Assembly: GCA_003577305.1 (NCBI GenBank) | Contig: QEVL01000015.1 | Span: forward strand, 20,862 to 84,861 | Reading direction: 5' to 3' | Source of the DNA: Burkholderiales bacterium | GTDB lineage: Bacteria; Pseudomonadota; Gammaproteobacteria; Burkholderiales; Burkholderiaceae_E | DNA length: 64,000 nucleotides | Part shown: positions 15,895 through 27,646 of the stretch, in pieces | How positions within the stretch are numbered: the stretch's first letter is position 1 | How the letters are laid out: each line of letters begins with the position of its first letter | The notes under the pieces: model-generated | Databases searched by the model: none | What the model saw: only the letters and a program-made list of their open reading frames with translations | Told to the model about the DNA's origin: nothing | Translations under genes and position numbers: made by a program

Positions 15895-16054
15895 GGCTGC
15901 CTCTCCTCCTCCTCGATCCGGACGGACCGCATGTGCCGGCACCGGTCGGGCGCGGCACGCGCGGCGGCCTCGGGCAAATGCTAATTCAGCATCGGGCCCG
16001 GAGTCCACGGAAATTTGCGTCGGCGTGCAACCCGCCAGTGGCCGGCTTCGCCAG

Positions 16055-17188
16055 TCAGCGCGCCCGGTCGACCCAGGCGAGCATGCCCAGCGCCAGCGCG
16101 AACGCACCGATGCTCGGGATGCTGACCGACAGCAGCGGCGGCCAGGTGTTGAGCAGGCCCAGGTGAGAGAACAGCCCGTTGAGGAAATGGAAGGCGATTC
16201 CGAGCATGATGCCGGCGAACACCTTGTAGCCGATGCCGCCGGCGCGCGCCTGCAGGTACGCAAAGGGCAGCGCGAGCGCCATCATCACGATCACCGCGAG
16301 CGGATAGACGAGTTTCCTGGCGAGCGCGATCTCGTACTGCGCCGAGTTCTGCCGGTTCTCCTTCAGGTGCCGCACGTATCGATACAGGCTGAGCGCCGAC
16401 ATCCGGTCGGGCTGCACCAGCAGCACGCCGAGCAGCCCCGGCGTGAGGTCGCTCTTCCAGAGGCGCTCGGCCGGACGCGACTGCTCGGCGTGCAGCGCCG
16501 GAGCGTCGGCGCCGATCCGGACCTCGACGAAGCGCGTCGCGTCGACGTCGGTGAGCCGCCAGGCGTCGGGCGGCGCGTAGCGGCCCACGCGGGCGTGGAC
16601 GATCTCCGACAGCCGCAGCTCGGCGTCGAACTCGAACACGCGCACCTCGCGCAGCGTGCCATCGGGCAGCAACTCGCCGATGTTGACGAAACGCAGCCGC
16701 TCGACCTCGCCGCCAGCGCCGCGCACCGAGTCCTTCAGCCACAGCCCGGAGCGGAACTGCCCGGCGACCGATGCGCCGATTGCGGAGAGTCGCAACTGCT
16801 GGGCCAGGCGCTCGGCCGCTGGCGACACCACTTCCCCGACCAGCGCGGTGAGCACCGCGACCACCAGCCCGATGCGCGCGACGCTGCCCAGTGCCTGACG
16901 CCGCCCGAGGCCTGCGGCGCGCATCGCGGTGAATTCGGAATTGGCGGCGAATTGCGCCAGCGCATAGATGGTGCCGATCAGCGCGACGATCGGCATCAGT
17001 TCGTAGACGTGCCCCGGCAACCCGAGCAGCACGAAGGCGAGCGCGTGCTGCAGCCGATAGCCGCCGCGGCCGACGTCGTCGAGCTCGTTGATGAAGTCGA
17101 AGAACGCGAACAGCGCGAGAAAACCGAAGAGCACGAACACCAGCGCCGCGACGATCTGGCGCCCGAGGTAGCCGCGCAGCGTTCTCAT
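16055..17188 (-). CDS. lptG: LPS export permease LptG
   Basis: 377-aa inner-membrane subunit of the LptB2FG transporter that extracts lipopolysaccharide and passes it to LptC/A. The N-terminal [40 protein letters not shown] and the coupling-helix region QFAANSEFTAMRAAGLGRRQAL are characteristic; a large periplasmic beta-jellyroll separates TM helices 1-3 from 4-6. The start overlaps the lptF stop (ATGA). It is the last gene of lptFG, followed by a strong terminator. Confidence 0.93.
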   Translation of the reverse strand: MRTLRGYLGRQIVAALVFVLFGFLALFAFFDFINELDDVGRGGYRLQHALAFVLLGLPGHVYELMPIVALIGTIYALAQFAANSEFTAMRAAGLGRRQALGSVARIGLVVAVLTALVGEVVSPAAERLAQQLRLSAIGASVAGQFRSGLWLKDSVRGAGGEVERLRFVNIGELLPDGTLREVRVFEFDAELRLSEIVHARVGRYAPPDAWRLTDVDATRFVEVRIGADAPALHAEQSRPAERLWKSDLTPGLLGVLLVQPDRMSALSLYRYVRHLKENRQNSAQYEIALARKLVYPLAVIVMMALALPFAYLQARAGGIGYKVFAGIMLGIAFHFLNGLFSHLGLLNTWPPLLSVSIPSIGAFALALGMLAWVDRAR

Positions 17189-18276
17189 GTGCGCCAGACC
17201 AGGCGGCGCAACGGGCGGCGCGGCAGCGTCATCCGGCGCCAGAACAGCAGGCCCGCCAGCGCGAGAACCGCCGCATGCAGCGCCCACGCGCCGATGCCGA
17301 ACGACAGCTTCTCCCCCGAGATCCAGGCCTGCACGAGCGAGGTGAGGTTGCTGTAGGTGACGTAGACCAGCAGCGCGACCAGCAGGTTGATCGAACGGCC
17401 CACGCGCGGGTTGATCGCCGAAAGCGGGATCGCCAGCAGCGCCATCAGCAGCGCCGACACCGGAAGGCTGATGCGCCACGACAGCTCGCCGAGGTGACGC
17501 GGCGTGGGGTCGCGCAGCAACTCGAGCGTCGTCCGGGCCTTCGCGCGCTGGTCGCCGAGCGTCGGGCTGCGCGGCTCGAGCCTGAGCCCGTAGCGCCCGA
17601 ACTCCATCAGCCGGAAGTCGGGACGCCCCATCGCGCCGTCGTAGCGACGGCCGTCCTCGAGCACGAGAAAGCGCGTGCCGTCGCGCTCGTTCTCGATGCG
17701 CCCGCTGCGCGAGACCACCACCGTGAGCAGTTCGCCGCGCGTCTGCGTGACGAACACGTTGCGCACTTCGGTCTGGGCCGCGTCGAGTTCCTCGACGAAG
17801 AACACACGGTTGGCCGAGACCGACTCGCGGAACCGCCCGGCCGAGACCTGCGAGATGTCTTCGCGCTGCGCGAAGCGCTGCTGGTATTCGCTCGCCTGCC
17901 GCTGGGCCCACGGCGAGACGAAGAACGCGATCACGGCCACCACCAGCGCGATCGGGGCCGCGAAGCCGAGCACCGGCCGCACCCACGCCGCGAGGCTGCG
18001 TCCGCTCGCGAACCAGATCACCATCTCGGAGTCGCGATAGGCGCGCGTGAGCGACATCAGCACCGCGATGTAGATGGTGAGCACCAGCAGCACCGGAAGG
18101 ATCCCGATCGCGTTGAAGGCGATCAGCGGCAGCACGCTTGCGGTGTCGACGCGCCCGCCGGCGGCACGCCCGAGCAGGCGGATCAGCGACGTCGTCAGCA
18201 TGATGACGAAGAGCGTCGCGAAGACGGTGCCGGCGAGATTGACGAGGTCGCGCCGCAGCGCCTTCTTGAAGAGCAT
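17185..18276 (-). CDS. lptF: LPS export permease LptF
   Basis: 363-aa partner of LptG. Start [36 protein letters not shown] matches the family N-terminus, and [23 protein letters not shown] is the coupling helix that docks on LptB. Six membrane helices with a periplasmic beta-jellyroll domain between helices 3 and 4 (roughly residues 125-265). The gene is divergent from pepA with only 43 nt between start codons, a head-to-head arrangement common in betaproteobacteria. Confidence 0.93.
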   Translation of the reverse strand: MLFKKALRRDLVNLAGTVFATLFVIMLTTSLIRLLGRAAGGRVDTASVLPLIAFNAIGILPVLLVLTIYIAVLMSLTRAYRDSEMVIWFASGRSLAAWVRPVLGFAAPIALVVAVIAFFVSPWAQRQASEYQQRFAQREDISQVSAGRFRESVSANRVFFVEELDAAQTEVRNVFVTQTRGELLTVVVSRSGRIENERDGTRFLVLEDGRRYDGAMGRPDFRLMEFGRYGLRLEPRSPTLGDQRAKARTTLELLRDPTPRHLGELSWRISLPVSALLMALLAIPLSAINPRVGRSINLLVALLVYVTYSNLTSLVQAWISGEKLSFGIGAWALHAAVLALAGLLFWRRMTLPRRPLRRLVWRT

Positions 18277-18319
18277 AGCCTCGTATAATCGACCGGTTCG
18301 AGACGAGAAAGAGCAAGCG
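18277..18319. promoter_or_regulatory. Compact divergent lptF/pepA promoter region
   Basis: Only 43 nt separate the two start codons. A consensus -10 TATAAT for pepA lies at 18284-18289, giving a ~20-nt leader; the -35 region would lie within lptF codons. The complementary strand offers TATACG close to the lptF ATG. Confidence 0.45.
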
Positions 18320-19795
18320 ATGCAATTTAGCACACGTACGACACCCCCCGGACGCGCGCGCGCCGACTGCGCGCTGGTGCCGGTCCTGGCGGGCAAGGAG
18401 CTCACTGCGGGCGGCAGGGAAATCGACGCGGTGCATGGCGGGCGCCTCGCGAAAGTGATCCGCAGCGGCGACCTGCCGGCGAAGGCCGGCTCCACGCTGC
18501 TGGTGCAACTCGACGGCCACCTGCCGCGCGCGCTGCTGGTATCGATGGGCGAGGCCCGCGAAGCCGCTGCCAGGGCGTTCACCGACGCGGTGCGCGGCGC
18601 CCTGCAGGCCGCCGGGCAACTCGCGGCCGACGAAGCGCTCTCGCTGCTGCACGAGGCGCCGGTCACGGGCCGCGACACCGAATGGAAGCTGCGCGCGCAG
18701 GTGCTGACGGGCCGCGAGATCGCCTACCGCTTCGAGACGCTGAAGACGAAGCGCGAAACCCGGCCGGTGCGTCCGAAGCGGGTCGTGCTGCCGGTCTCCG
18801 CGGGCGGCGCCTTTCGCGCCGCGGTCGCGCAGGCCACCGCGATCGCCAACGGCGTCGACATGGCGCGCGAACTCGGCAACCTGCCGGCCAACCACTGCAC
18901 GCCCGCGTATCTCGCCGACACCGCGAGGAAGATGGCGCGCGAACTCGGCCTGAAGGCAGAGGTGCTCGATGTGCGCCAGATGCAGGCGCTGAAGATGGGC
19001 GCGCTGCTGTCGGTGGCGCGCGGCTCCGAGCAGCCGCCGAAGCTGATCGTCCTGCGCTACCAGGGCGCGGGCGCGAAGCAGCCCCCGATCGCGCTGGTCG
19101 GCAAGGGCATCACATTCGACACCGGCGGCATTTCGCTGAAACCCGCCGCCGAGATGGACGAGATGAAGTTCGACATGTGCGGCGCGGCGTCGGTGCTCGG
19201 CGCGATGCGCGCGGTCGCCGAGCTGAAACTGAAGCTCAACCTGGTCGTGGTCGTGCCCACCACCGAGAACATGCCAGGAGGTCGTGCGACGAAGCCGGGC
19301 GACATCGTCGCGAGCATGTCGGGGCAGACCGTCGAGATCCTGAACACCGATGCCGAGGGGCGCCTGATCCTGTGCGACGCGCTCACCTACGTGCAGCGGT
19401 TCAAGCCGTCGACCGTGATCGACGTGGCCACGCTCACCGGCGCCTGCGTGATCGCGCTGGGCCACCATCGCTCGGGCCTGTTCTCGCCCAGCGACGCGCT
19501 GGCCACCGAACTGCTGGAGGCCGGCAACGAGATCGGCGACGGTTGCTGGCGCATGCCGCTCGACGAGGAATACCAGGAGCAGCTGAAATCGCCGTTCGCC
19601 GACATGGCCAACATCGGCGGCCGGCCGGCGGGCTCGGTCACCGCCGCCTGCTTCCTGTCGCGCTTCGCCAAGGGCTACGACTGGGCGCACCTCGACATCG
19701 CCGGCACTGCCTGGAAGTCGGGCACGAACAAGGGTGCAACCGGCCGCCCGGTGCCGCTGCTCGCCAACTTCCTGCTGGCGCGTGCGCGAGGCTGA
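18320..19795 (+). CDS. pepA: Leucyl aminopeptidase PepA (M17)
   Basis: 491-aa cytoplasmic di-metal aminopeptidase. The metal and active-site motifs are complete: [15 protein letters not shown] (Lys and Asp), [12 protein letters not shown] (Asp), [14 protein letters not shown] (Asp and Glu of the family signature NTDAEGRL), and catalytic Arg within the same signature. The N-terminal domain (1-~165) is the variable one that in E. coli PepA also binds DNA. It starts the block pepA-holC-orf-valS; spacing to holC is 4 nt. Confidence 0.95.
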   Translation: MQFSTRTTPPGRARADCALVPVLAGKELTAGGREIDAVHGGRLAKVIRSGDLPAKAGSTLLVQLDGHLPRALLVSMGEAREAAARAFTDAVRGALQAAGQLAADEALSLLHEAPVTGRDTEWKLRAQVLTGREIAYRFETLKTKRETRPVRPKRVVLPVSAGGAFRAAVAQATAIANGVDMARELGNLPANHCTPAYLADTARKMARELGLKAEVLDVRQMQALKMGALLSVARGSEQPPKLIVLRYQGAGAKQPPIALVGKGITFDTGGISLKPAAEMDEMKFDMCGAASVLGAMRAVAELKLKLNLVVVVPTTENMPGGRATKPGDIVASMSGQTVEILNTDAEGRLILCDALTYVQRFKPSTVIDVATLTGACVIALGHHRSGLFSPSDALATELLEAGNEIGDGCWRMPLDEEYQEQLKSPFADMANIGGRPAGSVTAACFLSRFAKGYDWAHLDIAGTAWKSGTNKGATGRPVPLLANFLLARARG

Positions 19796-19799
19796 CGCC

Positions 19800-20234
19800 T
19801 TGACCCGCGTCGACTTCCACTTCAACGCGGCCGACAAGCTGCGCTACGGATGCCGGCTGGTGCGCAAGGTCTATCGCGCGCGCCACAAGGTCCTGGTCTG
19901 GTGCGACGATGCGGTGCGCCTCGACGAATTCGACCGGCTGCTGTGGGCCTTCTCGCAGCACGACTTCATTCCCCACGTGGGCGCCGGCGACCCGCTGGCC
20001 GCCGAGACGCCGGTGCTGCTCGCGGCCGAGCCGGTCGAGCCCCCGTTTCACGACGTGCTGGTGAACCTGGGCGGCGGCATGCCGCCGATGTTCAGCCGCT
20101 TCGAGCGGCTGATCGAAGTGGTCGCCTCCGACGACACCGACCGCGCGGCCGCGCGCGAGCGCTGGCGCTTCTACCGCGACCGCGGCTATCCGCTCGGGCG
20201 CCACGATCTTGCCGAGACTCCGGGGGCGGCGTGA
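19800..20234 (+). CDS. holC: DNA polymerase III chi subunit HolC
   Basis: 144-aa clamp-loader accessory subunit that links polymerase III to SSB via psi. TRVDFHFNAADKLRYGCRLVRKVY and KVLVWCDDAVRLDEFDRLLWAFSQHDFIPH are typical of HolC. The only start that fits the family N-terminus is TTG at 19800, four bases after the pepA stop; upstream codons overlap pepA. The stop overlaps the next start as GTGA. Confidence 0.92.
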   Translation: MTRVDFHFNAADKLRYGCRLVRKVYRARHKVLVWCDDAVRLDEFDRLLWAFSQHDFIPHVGAGDPLAAETPVLLAAEPVEPPFHDVLVNLGGGMPPMFSRFERLIEVVASDDTDRAAARERWRFYRDRGYPLGRHDLAETPGAA

Positions 20235-20656
20235 ACACCGAAGACGATCTCGAGCGCCTGGCCGACACGCTCAGGAGCGCGGCAGCCGCTGCCGGCGAAG
20301 CCGGCGAAAACGCGATTCCGTTGCTCACCGAGGTGGTCGAGGTCCCGCGCTACGACAGCAGCGAGTTGCCGCGCACGCTCGTCGAGATCGATTGGGCGCA
20401 ACTCGCGATGCGCGTGCGCGAGAACGTGCTCGAAGGCCTGCTCGGGCGCGCCGACGCGCTGCTCGATGCGCAGCTGCGCGAGAACCTGCAGGCGGTGATC
20501 GGGCGCGCCACCGAGTCGCTCGCGGCCGACCTCGGCAGCACGCTCGAGCAGCTGATCCGCGACCTGGTCGCGCGCGCGGTCGCCGAGGAGATCACCCGGG
20601 TGCACGACGAAGTGATCCGCGCGCGCGGCACCGACCCGGTCGCGCCACGGATATAA
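20231..20656 (+). CDS. Hypothetical protein between holC and valS (DUF2486-like position)
   Basis: 141-aa mostly helical acidic protein, GTG start overlapping the holC stop. The C-terminal half (VIGRATESLAADLGSTLEQLIRDLVARAVAEEITR) predicts amphipathic helices. Burkholderiales genomes commonly carry a small uncharacterised gene in exactly this position, and I recall DUF2486 being used for it; I cannot verify membership. Overlap on both sides argues it is a real operon member. Confidence 0.7.
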   Translation: MNTEDDLERLADTLRSAAAAAGEAGENAIPLLTEVVEVPRYDSSELPRTLVEIDWAQLAMRVRENVLEGLLGRADALLDAQLRENLQAVIGRATESLAADLGSTLEQLIRDLVARAVAEEITRVHDEVIRARGTDPVAPRI

Positions 20657-20657
20657 T
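20652..20657 (+). promoter_or_regulatory. Candidate -10 box for valS
   Basis: TATAAT at the very end of the upstream gene, 29 nt before the valS ATG. No good -35 hexamer is seen at the expected spacing, so valS may also rely on read-through from pepA-holC. Confidence 0.35.
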
Positions 20658-20686
20658 TTTGCGTTTGTGATCAGACACTTGCGAAC

Positions 20687-23734
<3,048 letters not shown>

Positions 23735-23781
23735 ACCGGGCCACGCGAGGGCCGGCCCCGGGCTTCGCGCCTGTAGGCGGG

Positions 23782-23803
23782 GCGCGGATGCTAACATCCG
23801 CGC
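23782..23803. repeat. Perfect hairpin directly before the FAH-family start codon
   Basis: 9-bp inverted repeat GCGCGGATG/CATCCGCGC with a 4-nt loop, ending two bases before the ATG at 23806. It has no T-tract. It could mask the ribosome binding site in the mRNA or be a protein operator. Confidence 0.5.
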
Positions 23804-23805
23804 GC

Positions 23806-24591
23806 ATGGCACACGACTCGAACCTCTGGATGCGCTTCCGGCGCGATGGACGCGCCGGGTTCGGCCTGCTCGACGGCGACGAGGTCGTGGTGCACGAAGG
23901 CGACATGTTCGGCGGGCATGCGCCGACCGGCGAGCGGCTGCCGACCGACTCGATCGAGTGGCTGCCGCCAAGCCAGCCGTCGAAGTTCGTGTGCATCTGG
24001 AACAACTTCCACGCCGCCGCAGCGAAGCAGGAACTCGCGATTCCCGCCGAGCCGCTCTACCTGATCAAGGGCGCCAACGCGTATTGCGCTCACGGGCAGC
24101 CGATCCGCGCGCCGGTCTCGTACGGCGGCCGGGTCGTCTACGAGGGCGAACTCGGCGTCGTGATCGGTCGGCGTTGCTCGAACGTCTCGCCCGGCGAGGC
24201 CGCGCAGCACATCTTCGGCTACACCTGCGTCAACGATGTCACCGCGATCGAGATCGTCGGCCGCGACGCCGCGTTCGCGCAGTGGACCCGCGCGAAGAGC
24301 TTCGACACTTTCGGCGTCTTCGGGCCGGTGATCGCGACCGGGATCGAGCCGTCGGGCCTGTCGGTACGCACGCTGCTGGGCGGGCGCGAGCGTCAGAATT
24401 TCCCGGTGTCCGACATGATCTTCGCCCCCGCGCAACTGGTGAGCCTGATCTCGCGCGACATGACGCTCGAGCCCGGCGACCTGATCGCCTGCGGAACCTC
24501 GCTGGGCGTGCTGCCGATGAAGGCGGGAAACGTGGTCGAGGTGTCGATCGAGGGCATCGGCACGCTGCGCAACGAGTACCGTCAGGAATGA
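23806..24591 (+). CDS. Fumarylacetoacetate hydrolase family protein
   Basis: 261-aa FAH-fold protein. Metal-binding and core motifs are visible: VVYEGELGVVIGRRCSNVS (ExE pair), GYTCVNDVTAIEI, ARAKSFDTFGVFGPVI-like TRAKSFDTFGVFGPVIATG, and MTLEPGDLIACGTSLGV. Family members hydrolyse or decarboxylate 2,4-dioxo or 2-hydroxy-dienoic acids in aromatic degradation, or act as ureidoglycolate lyase or acylpyruvase. It is followed 10 nt later by a PanE-like reductase, which suggests one transcription unit handling oxo acids. Confidence 0.87.
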   Translation: MAHDSNLWMRFRRDGRAGFGLLDGDEVVVHEGDMFGGHAPTGERLPTDSIEWLPPSQPSKFVCIWNNFHAAAAKQELAIPAEPLYLIKGANAYCAHGQPIRAPVSYGGRVVYEGELGVVIGRRCSNVSPGEAAQHIFGYTCVNDVTAIEIVGRDAAFAQWTRAKSFDTFGVFGPVIATGIEPSGLSVRTLLGGRERQNFPVSDMIFAPAQLVSLISRDMTLEPGDLIACGTSLGVLPMKAGNVVEVSIEGIGTLRNEYRQE

Positions 24592-24601
24592 GGCGGAACC
24601 G

Positions 24602-25612
24602 ATGAAGATCGCGGTGGTGGGAGCCGGCTCGATCGGCGGGTACCTGGGCGCGCGCCTGGCGCTCGCGGGCGAAGAAGTGACCTTCATCGCGCGCGGCGCC
24701 AACCTGCAGACGATCAACGCGCATGGCTTCCGGCTGATCGAGGAGGACGGCACCGAGCAAGTGGCGCGCAACGTGCGCGCGGTGCAGAAAACGACCGACG
24801 CCGGGCCGCAGGATTTCGTGCTGCTGGCCCTGAAGGCGCAGCAGGTCGGCGCACTGGCGGCCGACGTGCCCGCGATGTTCGGGGCCGAAACCGCGGTGGT
24901 CACGCTGCAGAACGGCATTCCGTGGTGGTACTTCCACAAGCTGGGCGGCGAATTCGACGGGCGCCCGCTGAAGTCGGTCGACCCCGACGGCACGATCGCG
25001 GCCGCGATCCCCGGCGAGCGGATCATCGGCTCGGTCGTCTACCCGGCCTCCGAACTGGTTGCGCCGGGCGTCGTCCGGGTCATCGAAGGCAATCGCTTCT
25101 CGCTGGGCGAACCCGACAACGGCAAGTCGGAGCGGGTGCAGCGCATCTCCGACGCCCTGACACGCGCGGGCTTCAAGGCCCCGGTGTCGTCCGACCTGCG
25201 TTCCGAGATCTGGCTCAAGCTGTGGGGCAACCTCACTTTCAACCCGGTGAGCGCGCTCACGCACGCATCGCTGGCGGCGATCTGCCGTTTTCCGGCCACG
25301 CGCGCGCTGGCCGCGGAGATGATGGCCGAGGCGCGCACGGTCGCCGAGAAGCTCGGCGTGCGCTTTCGCATCACGATCGACAAGCGCATCGCCGGCGCCG
25401 AGGCGGTGGGCGAGCACAAGACCTCGATGCTGCAGGACGTCGAGCACGGGCGCGCACTCGAACTCGACGCGCTGCTCGGCTCGGTGATCGAACTGGCCCG
25501 CCTGACCGGCACGCCGACGCCGCATTGCGACGCGGTCTACGCGTGCGCGTCGCTGCTCGACGCGACGCTGTCGGCGCGCAAGGGGCGGCTGAAGATCGAG
25601 CCGCCGGGCTGA
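24602..25612 (+). CDS. Ketopantoate reductase family protein (PanE/ApbA)
   Basis: 336 aa. Rossmann motif MKIAVVGAGSIGGYLGARLALAGEEVTFIARG, catalytic-region KLWGNLTFNPVSALTHASL with the conserved Lys and Asn, and SMLQDVEHGRALELDALLG with the conserved Ser/Asp/Glu. Although the family reaction is reduction of 2-dehydropantoate, clustering with an FAH-family protein and TTT transporter suggests a catabolic paralog acting on another 2-oxo acid. Confidence 0.85.
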   Translation: MKIAVVGAGSIGGYLGARLALAGEEVTFIARGANLQTINAHGFRLIEEDGTEQVARNVRAVQKTTDAGPQDFVLLALKAQQVGALAADVPAMFGAETAVVTLQNGIPWWYFHKLGGEFDGRPLKSVDPDGTIAAAIPGERIIGSVVYPASELVAPGVVRVIEGNRFSLGEPDNGKSERVQRISDALTRAGFKAPVSSDLRSEIWLKLWGNLTFNPVSALTHASLAAICRFPATRALAAEMMAEARTVAEKLGVRFRITIDKRIAGAEAVGEHKTSMLQDVEHGRALELDALLGSVIELARLTGTPTPHCDAVYACASLLDATLSARKGRLKIEPPG

Positions 25613-25625
25613 GAGAACCGCGGCT

Positions 25626-27119
25626 TCAGGACGCCGGCCGCCGCGTCCAAAGGCGCGAGACCTGCTGCCAGAACAGCATCAGCAGGCCGAGCGACATCAG
25701 CACCGCGGCGAGCGGGCTCGCCCAGAAGACCGCCAGGCTGCCCTGCGAGAGCAGCAGCGCCTGGCGGAAACTCGACTCGGCCATGTCGCCCAGCACCAGC
25801 GCCAGCACCATCGGCGCGAGTGGATAGTCGAGTTTCTTGAACACGTAGCCGACGATGCCGAACACGACCATCATCGAAACGTCGAACATCGAGTTGTGCA
25901 CCGTGTAGGCGCCCACCGCGCAGACCACGACGATCACCGGCGCGATGATCGAGAACGGAATGCGCAGGATCGCCGCCCACCACGGAACCGTGGTGAGCAC
26001 GATCGCGAGCCCGACGACGTTGCCGAGATACATGCTGGCGATCAGGCCCCAGACGAATTCCTTCTGCTCGACGAACAGCAGTGGCCCGGGCTGCAGGCCC
26101 CAGATCAGCAGCCCCCCGAGCAGCACCGCGGCGGTCGGCGAGCCCGGGATGCCGAGCGTGAGCATCGGCAGCAGCGCACTGGTGCCGGCCGCGTGCGCCG
26201 CGGTTTCGGGTGCCACGACCCCTTCGATCTCGCCGGTTCCGAACCTGTCGCCGCTCTTCGACGAGCGCTTTGCGATCCCGTAGCTCATGAACGACGCAGG
26301 CGTGGCGCCGCCGGGGGTGATGCCCATCCAGCAGCCGATGACGGTCGAGCGCAGCGAGGTCGCCCAGTAGCGCGGCAACCGCTTCCAGGTGTCGAGCACG
26401 ACACGCGCGTTGATCCCGGCCTTGCCGCCCTTGAACGACATCCCCTCCTCCATCGTGAGCAGGATCTCGCCGATTCCGAACAGGCCGATCACCGCAGTGA
26501 GGAAATCGAAGCCCTTGAGCAGCGGGGTTGCGCCGAACGTCATCCTCAACTGGCCGGTCACGCTGTCGAGCCCGACCGCGGCCAGCGCGAAGCCCAGCAT
26601 CATCGCCCCCAGCGTCTTGAACCGCGGCGACTTCGTCATGCCGATGAAGCTGGCGAAAGTCAGGAACTGCACGCCGAAGAACTCGGCCGGTCCGAACTTC
26701 AGCGCGAACTTCGCCACCAGCGGCGCGAGGAAAGTGATCATCAGCACCGCGAAGAACGCGCCGACGAACGACGAGGTGAATGCTGCGGTCAGCGCCTCGC
26801 CGGCGCGCCCCTTCTGCGCGAGCGGATAGCCGTCGAAAGTGGTCGCCACCGACCACGGCTCGCCGGGGATGTTGAACAGGATCGAGGTGATCGCCCCGCC
26901 GAACAGCGCACCCCAGTAAATGCACGACAGCATGATGATCGCGCTGGTCGGCGGCATGCTGAAGGTGAGCGGCAGCAGGATCGCGACGCCGTTGGCTCCG
27001 CCCAGGCCGGGAAGCACGCCGATCAGCACGCCCAGCAGGATGCCGACCAGCATGAAGCCGAGGTTCGGCAGCGTGAGGGCCACCGCGAAACCGTGGAACA
27101 GATTGCCGATTTCGTCCAT
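25626..27119 (-). CDS. tctA: Tripartite tricarboxylate transporter large membrane subunit TctA
   Basis: 497-aa integral membrane protein of the TTT family. N-terminal GILLGVLIGVLPGLGGANGVAILLPLTF is the family signature, repeated as GITPGGATPASFMSY in the second half. About 12 membrane helices. Start at 27119 (MDEIGNLFHG) fits family length; upstream codons are tctB sequence in another frame. Last gene of tctCBA and convergent with the PanE-like gene (13-nt gap). Confidence 0.93.
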   Translation of the reverse strand: MDEIGNLFHGFAVALTLPNLGFMLVGILLGVLIGVLPGLGGANGVAILLPLTFSMPPTSAIIMLSCIYWGALFGGAITSILFNIPGEPWSVATTFDGYPLAQKGRAGEALTAAFTSSFVGAFFAVLMITFLAPLVAKFALKFGPAEFFGVQFLTFASFIGMTKSPRFKTLGAMMLGFALAAVGLDSVTGQLRMTFGATPLLKGFDFLTAVIGLFGIGEILLTMEEGMSFKGGKAGINARVVLDTWKRLPRYWATSLRSTVIGCWMGITPGGATPASFMSYGIAKRSSKSGDRFGTGEIEGVVAPETAAHAAGTSALLPMLTLGIPGSPTAAVLLGGLLIWGLQPGPLLFVEQKEFVWGLIASMYLGNVVGLAIVLTTVPWWAAILRIPFSIIAPVIVVVCAVGAYTVHNSMFDVSMMVVFGIVGYVFKKLDYPLAPMVLALVLGDMAESSFRQALLLSQGSLAVFWASPLAAVLMSLGLLMLFWQQVSRLWTRRPAS

Positions 27120-27139
27120 CGTCTCGGAGCCCGGAGCCG

Positions 27140-27646
27140 CTAGAAACCTAGCATCGCCTCGAGCGGCCCCTTGGGCAGCGGCACGAGAAACCAGCGCTCG
27201 AACACCAGGAACAGCACCAGCGGTACGCCGAGTGCGACCACTGCCGCCGTCCAGCGAAAGCGGCCGTGCCGCAGCATGAACCACGCGATGAAGATCGCCG
27301 CGGCGACGTACATTCCCAGGAGCGCGATCAACCCCGCGAAGATCGCGGTGGGCACGAGGACGTGCAGCACGTGGCCGAGCCCGGCTCGCGAGACGAACGG
27401 TCCGCCCAGGAGCCAGCGGCTGCGCATCGCGATCAACAGGTTCGCAACGCCCGCCACGACCATCAGCGCCCCGACGTAGAACGGGAAATTACCCGCCTGC
27501 GGACCGTCGTCGGCCCAGCCGGCCCCGATGCGCGCACTGTCGACGATCACGAGTGCGCCCAGCGCGACGAACAGCAGCGCAACCGCAACCTCGGCGGTCA
27601 GCACCCGGATGGCGGGGCGATGGTCGCCCCCGTCTTCGCCGCTCAC
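27140..27646 (-). CDS. tctB: TTT transporter small membrane subunit TctB
   Basis: 168 aa with four hydrophobic helices, the pattern of TctB (pfam TctB). The GTG at 27646 overlaps the tctC stop (GTGA) and yields MSGEDGGDHRPAIRVLTAEVAVALLF; a second GTG 13 codons later is the alternative. Ends 20 nt before tctA. Together with TctA it forms the sodium-coupled permease for the Bug receptor upstream. Confidence 0.85.
   Translation of the reverse strand: MSGEDGGDHRPAIRVLTAEVAVALLFVALGALVIVDSARIGAGWADDGPQAGNFPFYVGALMVVAGVANLLIAMRSRWLLGGPFVSRAGLGHVLHVLVPTAIFAGLIALLGMYVAAAIFIAWFMLRHGRFRWTAAVVALGVPLVLFLVFERWFLVPLPKGPLEAMLGF

Noticed and set aside
16055..19837. 1260-codon minus-strand frame
   Set aside because: Its last 377 codons are LptG; the earlier part is antisense to pepA and out of frame with lptF.
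23782..23803. Hairpin after valS as the valS terminator
   Set aside because: No T-tract follows on the plus strand and it lies against the next start codon, so a regulatory role is more likely.
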